Assembly (NCBI RefSeq): GCF_044003965.1
Contig: NZ_JBAWKC010000003.1
Location: forward strand, 1 to 64,000
Direction: 5' to 3'
DNA length: 64,000 nucleotides
DNA from: Yeosuana aquiaggeris
GTDB taxonomy: Bacteria > Bacteroidota > Bacteroidia > Flavobacteriales > Flavobacteriaceae
A model generated the notes under the pieces. That model saw only the letters and a list, made by a program, of their open reading frames with translations, ran no database searches and was not told where the DNA came from. The position numbers and the translations under genes were made by a program. Shown here piece after piece: positions 60,156 to 64,000 of the stretch (position 1 is its first letter; each line of letters opens with the position of its first letter).

Positions 60156-61598
60156 TTATTTATTTGGTAATCGCACTAACTTTTGGTCTTCCATATATTT
60201 CTTTACAGCCATAAGAGCTGCTAATTTTTCTTCCGCTTCAGTTTGCTTTTTTAAAACTTCTGCTGAATAATATTTTTTAACGAAATGAGTATCAAATTTT
60301 CCAGACCTGAAGGCTTCATGCTCAAAAACATATTTGCCAAAAGGCAAGGTTGTTTGTACACCTTTGATGTGATAATTATCAATTGCTTTAATCATTAACT
60401 GAATTGCTTCTTCGCGTGTATTAGCGTAAGTTATTAATTTAGATAGCATAGGGTCATAATAAATAGGTATATCCATACCTTCCTCAAAGCCATTATCAAC
60501 TCTAATCCCTTTACCAATAGGTAATTTATAAACATCTAGATGGCCAACACTTGGTAAGAAGTCATTTAAAGGATCTTCAGCATAAACGCGCAATTCCAGC
60601 GCATGGCCATGAATCTTTAAGTCTTCCTGTTTCATTTTTAAAGCTTCACCTCGCGCCACTCTAATTTGAAGTTCAACCAAATCAACACCAGCAATGATTT
60701 CTGATACCGGATGTTCTACCTGTAATCTAGTATTCATTTCTAAAAAAAAGAAATTATGGTCTGCATCCATTAAAAATTCAACCGTACCTGCACCTAAATA
60801 ATCACAGGATTTAGCCACTTTTATGGCGGCTTCACCCATTTCACGTCTTAATTTTGGTGTTAATATGGCAGATGGGGCTTCTTCAATAACCTTTTGATGC
60901 CGTCTTTGAATACTGCATTCACGTTCAAAAAAGTGCAGTACATTGCCATGACTGTCGGCCATAACTTGAATTTCAACATGTCTTGGTGAGGTCACATATT
61001 TTTCAATAAATACGGAGCCGTCTCCAAAAGCCGAGGTTGCTTCACTGATAGCTCTATTCATTTGTGATTCTAAATCACTTTCTTTTTCTACTATACGCAT
61101 GCCTTTTCCACCACCACCAGCGGATGCCTTAATTAATATAGGAAATCCAATTTCTTTAGCAATTTTTTTTGCTTTTGAAACGTCAGTAATAGCTTCATCA
61201 ATACCTGGAACCATGGGAATATTATAGTGCTTAACAGCTTCTTTGGCTGCTAATTTGCTACCCATAATTTTTATAGCTTTTGAACGTGGTCCTATAAAGA
61301 TGATATTATTTTGTTCACATAACTCTGCGAAATCAGCATTTTCACTTAAGAAACCATAACCGGGATGAATGGCATCAACATTTAATTTTAATGCTACCTC
61401 CATAATTTTATCGCCTCTTAAATAGGACTGGTTTGAGGGTGGTTCACCTATGCAAACCGCTTCATCAGCAAACCTTACATGAGGCGCATTTCTGTCTACC
61501 GTAGAAAATACAGCCACCGTTTTAATACCCATTTTTTGTGCTGTTTTCATAACACGAATCGCTATTTCACCACGGTTGGCAACTAATATTTTTTTCAT
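60156..61598 (-). CDS. accC: Biotin carboxylase subunit of acyl-CoA carboxylase
   Basis: The protein is 480 aa from the ATG at 61598; an ATG at 61613 would add MNLNN and overlap the previous gene by 14 bases. The ATP-grasp biotin carboxylase fold shows MKKILVANRGEIAIRVMKTA, IHPGYGFLSENADF, the glycine-rich KASAGGGGKGMRIV, FEREC with the following QRRHQK, and EMNTRLQVEHPVSE. It uses ATP and bicarbonate to carboxylate biotin on the carrier protein. The AccC name is the usual one for this fold, but the neighbours make it the alpha part of propionyl-CoA carboxylase. Its ATG is one base after the stop of the carrier gene. Confidence 0.92.
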   Translation of the reverse strand: MKKILVANRGEIAIRVMKTAQKMGIKTVAVFSTVDRNAPHVRFADEAVCIGEPPSNQSYLRGDKIMEVALKLNVDAIHPGYGFLSENADFAELCEQNNIIFIGPRSKAIKIMGSKLAAKEAVKHYNIPMVPGIDEAITDVSKAKKIAKEIGFPILIKASAGGGGKGMRIVEKESDLESQMNRAISEATSAFGDGSVFIEKYVTSPRHVEIQVMADSHGNVLHFFERECSIQRRHQKVIEEAPSAILTPKLRREMGEAAIKVAKSCDYLGAGTVEFLMDADHNFFFLEMNTRLQVEHPVSEIIAGVDLVELQIRVARGEALKMKQEDLKIHGHALELRVYAEDPLNDFLPSVGHLDVYKLPIGKGIRVDNGFEEGMDIPIYYDPMLSKLITYANTREEAIQLMIKAIDNYHIKGVQTTLPFGKYVFEHEAFRSGKFDTHFVKKYYSAEVLKKQTEAEEKLAALMAVKKYMEDQKLVRLPNK

Positions 61599-61599
61599 A

Positions 61600-62079
61600 T
61601 TATTCAAATTCAATTAATAGGGCATTTTTATCTACAGGATCTCCTTTTTTTACTGAAATCGATTTAATAATACCTTCTCTTGGAGATATCAAAACATTTT
61701 CCATTTTCATGGCTTCAAGAATCAATAAGGGGTCATTTTCTTTAACTTTTTGTCCTTTAGTTACATTAATCTCTAATATAAGTCCAGGCATTGGTGCTTT
61801 TATTAAATCGATATGTTTGGTAGTTCCAATTGAAAAGCCCATATCTTTTATTAACATATCTAAATCATTTAATATGCTGATATGATACGAGTTATTATTG
61901 ATTTTTACTTCGTATGATTTTGAGTTAAAATCGGAACTTATTATTTCAGATTGATAGGATTTGTTATTATGAAGAAGATGGTAACTGTGACCTGAAATTT
62001 TTATAACATCTAGTTTTGTAATGTCTTCTGAAGAAATATCTAATTCTAAATTAGAATTCACACTGACTTTAAAATTCAT
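61600..62079 (-). CDS. Biotin carboxyl carrier protein of the carboxylase
   Basis: A 159-residue protein. The C-terminal 70 residues are the biotinyl domain: KAPMPGLILEINVTKGQKVK, LLILEAMKMENVL with biotinylated Lys125, and IIKSISVKKGDPVDK. The N-terminal 80 residues correspond to the linker or BT-like region found inside the alpha subunit of mitochondrial-type propionyl-CoA carboxylase (for example HSYHLLHNNKSYQSEI). The carrier is thus a separate gene in a three-part enzyme. It is the first gene of the operon. Confidence 0.88.
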   Translation of the reverse strand: MNFKVSVNSNLELDISSEDITKLDVIKISGHSYHLLHNNKSYQSEIISSDFNSKSYEVKINNNSYHISILNDLDMLIKDMGFSIGTTKHIDLIKAPMPGLILEINVTKGQKVKENDPLLILEAMKMENVLISPREGIIKSISVKKGDPVDKNALLIEFE

Positions 62080-62296
62080 AAAAATGATATTTTTAGTAAC
62101 TATAAAGATAAAGATTATAATATATCTTTCATAGTAAATTCATCATCAAAAACTTTGAAATTGCTTTTAAAACATAAGATAGTCAGTGGATAAACAACAA
62201 CATTAATCGTGATTGAGGAGACCATTTTCTTATTGGTATTAAAGAATTTATACCAATACTAGATTTAGAAGGAAGATTTAAGTTTTGATAAAATAG

Positions 62297-62848
62297 TTAT
62301 AAAGTCATTTTGATACTATTTAACACAAATTCATAATAAGACTTGTTACTGGGTATAAAATGATTGTTCTTACCAATGTTATTTATAAGTTCCTGGAAGG
62401 CATCAAGTGTTACTAATTTTAAATCTTCAACTTCTCCTTCTTGAGGTATTAATTTTTTTATAGGCAGGTTTAATTGAGCTATAAAGGTATGGTGAAATTC
62501 ATTATCTATAATACCATTTGGGTAACATTGAAAGCAATCAAAAATACCGATTTTGTTCATGTCATTAGTATCAAGATCTAAACCAATTTCTTCTTTTACT
62601 TCTCTAATGGCGGCATGAACAATGAATTCGCCAGCATCCACATGCCCGGCGACAGAAACATCCCATAAAAGTGGACAAACAGATTTAGTTGCAGCACGTT
62701 GTGCTAAAAGAACTTCACCATTGATAGTATATAACCAAACATGCGCTGTATTGTGATAATAACCTTTAGAATGAATATCTGATTTTAAGGCTTTTTCACC
62801 AGTTGGTTTGCCTTCCTTAGTTACAATGTCTATATATTCGTCTTCCAT
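62297..62848 (-). CDS. Nudix hydrolase (isopentenyl-diphosphate isomerase-like branch)
   Basis: The protein is 183 aa from the ATG at 62848. An ATG nine codons upstream at 62875 would add RESFLTDN and is less likely. It opens DEYIDIVTKEGKPTGEKALK, followed by HNTAHVWLYTINGEVLLAQR and the complete Nudix box GHVDAGEFIVHAAIREVKEE. The first part recalls the IDI/YfcD-type Nudix proteins. The substrate is unknown. About 217 bases with no gene separate it from the carboxylase operon. It lies about 50 bases after the M42 peptidase gene on the same strand. Confidence 0.87.
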   Translation of the reverse strand: MEDEYIDIVTKEGKPTGEKALKSDIHSKGYYHNTAHVWLYTINGEVLLAQRAATKSVCPLLWDVSVAGHVDAGEFIVHAAIREVKEEIGLDLDTNDMNKIGIFDCFQCYPNGIIDNEFHHTFIAQLNLPIKKLIPQEGEVEDLKLVTLDAFQELINNIGKNNHFIPSNKSYYEFVLNSIKMTL

Positions 62849-62896
62849 ATTATCTGTTAAAAAAGATTCCCGCATTTGCAGGAATCTAACTATTTA

Positions 62897-63985
62897 TTAC
62901 TTGAAATAACTAAAAGTTTCACCGTCTTTCATATTTAATAAGGATTCATAAATTAATCTGATAACGTTTTCGACATCCTCTTTATGTACCATTTCTACAG
63001 TTGTGTGCATATAACGCAAGGGTAATGAAATTAAGGCTGAAGCTACACCACCATTGCTATAAGCAAAGGCATCCGTGTCTGTTCCGGTAGCACGTGACAA
63101 GGCATTACGCTGAAAGGGTATTTTATGAGCGACTGCAGTATCCGTAATTAAATCACGCAGTTTTTGTTGCACTGCAGGCGCATAAGCTATTACCGGTCCT
63201 TTACCCATTTCTAAATCACCTTGAATTTTCTTTTCAATCATTGGTGTTGTAGTGTCATGAGTGACATCTGTTACAATGGCCACGTTTGGTTTTATGTTTT
63301 GAGTAATCATTTCCGCACCACGTAAACCTATTTCTTCTTGAACGGAGTTTACAACATACAATCCAAACGGTAATGTTTTTTTATTTTCATGAAGCAATCT
63401 GGCTACTTCAGCAATCATAAATCCACCCATACGATTGTCCAACGCGCGACAAACAAATTTGTCTTTATTCAGAATATGGAATTCATCCGGATAGGTAATA
63501 ACACATCCAACATGTATTCCTAATTTTTCTACTTCCTCTTTTGTTTTACAGCCGCAATCAATAAATATATTTTCGGGTTTGGGAGGCTCTTCTTTTCCTT
63601 TGTCTCTGGTATGAATAGCCGGCCATCCAAAAACGCCTTTTACAATGCCATCTTTAACATGGATATTCACAATTTTACTTGGTGCAATTTGGTGATCACT
63701 ACCGCCATTACGAATGACATAAATTAAGCCGTTATCAGAAATATAATTAACATACCATGAAATTTCATCGGCATGACCTTCAATCACTACTTTATATTTT
63801 GCTTTAGGATTAATGACCCCAACGGCCGTTCCATAGGTATCAGTGATAAACTCATCAACATAGGGTTTTAAATAATCCATCCATAATTTTTGTCCATCCC
63901 ATTCATATCCAGTAGGAGCGGCATTATTTAAATAGGCTTCTAAAAAAGCCATTGACTTTTTGTTTAAAATTGATTTTTTTGACAT
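62897..63985 (-). CDS. M42 family metallopeptidase (glutamyl aminopeptidase/FrvX type)
   Basis: A 362-residue cytoplasmic peptidase with the two-metal site of the M42/TET family. It shows VVIEGHADEISWYVNYI (first His/Asp), FVCRALDNRMGGF (bridging Asp), VNSVQEEIGLRGA (catalytic Glu-Glu), AIVTDVTHD and the late His in LPLRYMHTTVEMV. Members form large tetrahedral assemblies that trim peptides from the N-terminus. The start at 63985 is only 15 bases from the window edge, so the promoter is not visible. The Nudix gene follows on the same strand. Confidence 0.92.
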   Translation of the reverse strand: MSKKSILNKKSMAFLEAYLNNAAPTGYEWDGQKLWMDYLKPYVDEFITDTYGTAVGVINPKAKYKVVIEGHADEISWYVNYISDNGLIYVIRNGGSDHQIAPSKIVNIHVKDGIVKGVFGWPAIHTRDKGKEEPPKPENIFIDCGCKTKEEVEKLGIHVGCVITYPDEFHILNKDKFVCRALDNRMGGFMIAEVARLLHENKKTLPFGLYVVNSVQEEIGLRGAEMITQNIKPNVAIVTDVTHDTTTPMIEKKIQGDLEMGKGPVIAYAPAVQQKLRDLITDTAVAHKIPFQRNALSRATGTDTDAFAYSNGGVASALISLPLRYMHTTVEMVHKEDVENVIRLIYESLLNMKDGETFSYFK

Positions 63986-64000
63986 GATATATTGGTGTTT

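Noticed and set aside
1..64000. CRISPR arrays, tRNA or rRNA genes, prophage or integrative elements
   Set aside because: I found no regularly spaced repeats, no tRNA-like cloverleaf, no integrase and no att-like duplication.

Overview
The window looks like a piece of chromosome from a marine-type member of the Flavobacteriaceae (Bacteroidota). The sequence is AT-rich throughout. It carries the gliding-motility genes gldF and gldG, the 3' end of a PorP/SprF-type type IX secretion gene, several lipoproteins with Bacteroidota-style lipoboxes, and many promoters matching the Bacteroidota -7 consensus TAnnTTTG. I see no insertion sequence, prophage, CRISPR array, tRNA or rRNA. The only structural RNA recognised is the small SRP RNA at about 4.75 kb.

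Layout. 0-8.5 kb: PorP/SprF fragment, a glgP-like gene, MFS transporter, glutamine cyclotransferase, SRP RNA, SDR oxidoreductase, an Ig-like lipoprotein, transaldolase-family fsa and a thioredoxin-like lipoprotein. 8.6-16 kb: a YbiT-type ABC-F ATPase, DUF2007 protein, cold-shock protein, two tandem M28 peptidases, a universal stress protein, a DUF4870 protein and dnaN. 16-21 kb: a minus-strand operon (SAM adenosyltransferase/hydrolase, ABM monooxygenase, gldF, an unknown membrane protein, gldG), divergent from phoH. 21-25 kb: outer-membrane barrel, purC, DUF6090 protein, a 58-residue membrane protein and a DUF1624-type acyltransferase.

25.4-40.7 kb is an acetate/propionate uptake and activation island: an AGCS symporter, a zinc-ribbon/HTH protein resembling the IS1 InsA N-terminus, a porin, a DUF4212 subunit with its sodium:solute symporter, a small membrane protein, a CrbS-like transporter-domain histidine kinase with STAC domain, a receiver-only response regulator, another small membrane protein, and a 1274-residue protein that joins a complete PrpE-like and a complete Acs-like acyl-CoA synthetase in one frame. 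Convergent to these lie a DnaQ-like exonuclease and a cNMP/CBS/DUF294 protein, families that commonly accompany such symporters. A three-gene propionyl-CoA carboxylase operon at 58.6-62.1 kb could use the propionyl-CoA made by the first half of the fusion.

40.8-48.5 kb is mixed housekeeping and accessory content (FAH hydrolase, zinc alcohol dehydrogenase, ABC exporter, DinB protein, Bcr/CflA exporter, Crp/Fnr regulator, YceI protein and a one-domain DEAD-box relative). 48.7-56.6 kb is the most unusual locus. Two convergent two-gene operons encode an exported dikinase-like protein with the domain order of glucan, water dikinase, a serine hydrolase, a second serine hydrolase, and a nucleotide-translocase-like membrane protein fused to HEAT repeats. 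I propose, as inference only, that these form an envelope system that moves nucleotide outward to feed an extracytoplasmic phosphotransfer. 56.9-64 kb holds an M28/PA peptidase, the carboxylase operon, a Nudix hydrolase and an M42 peptidase.
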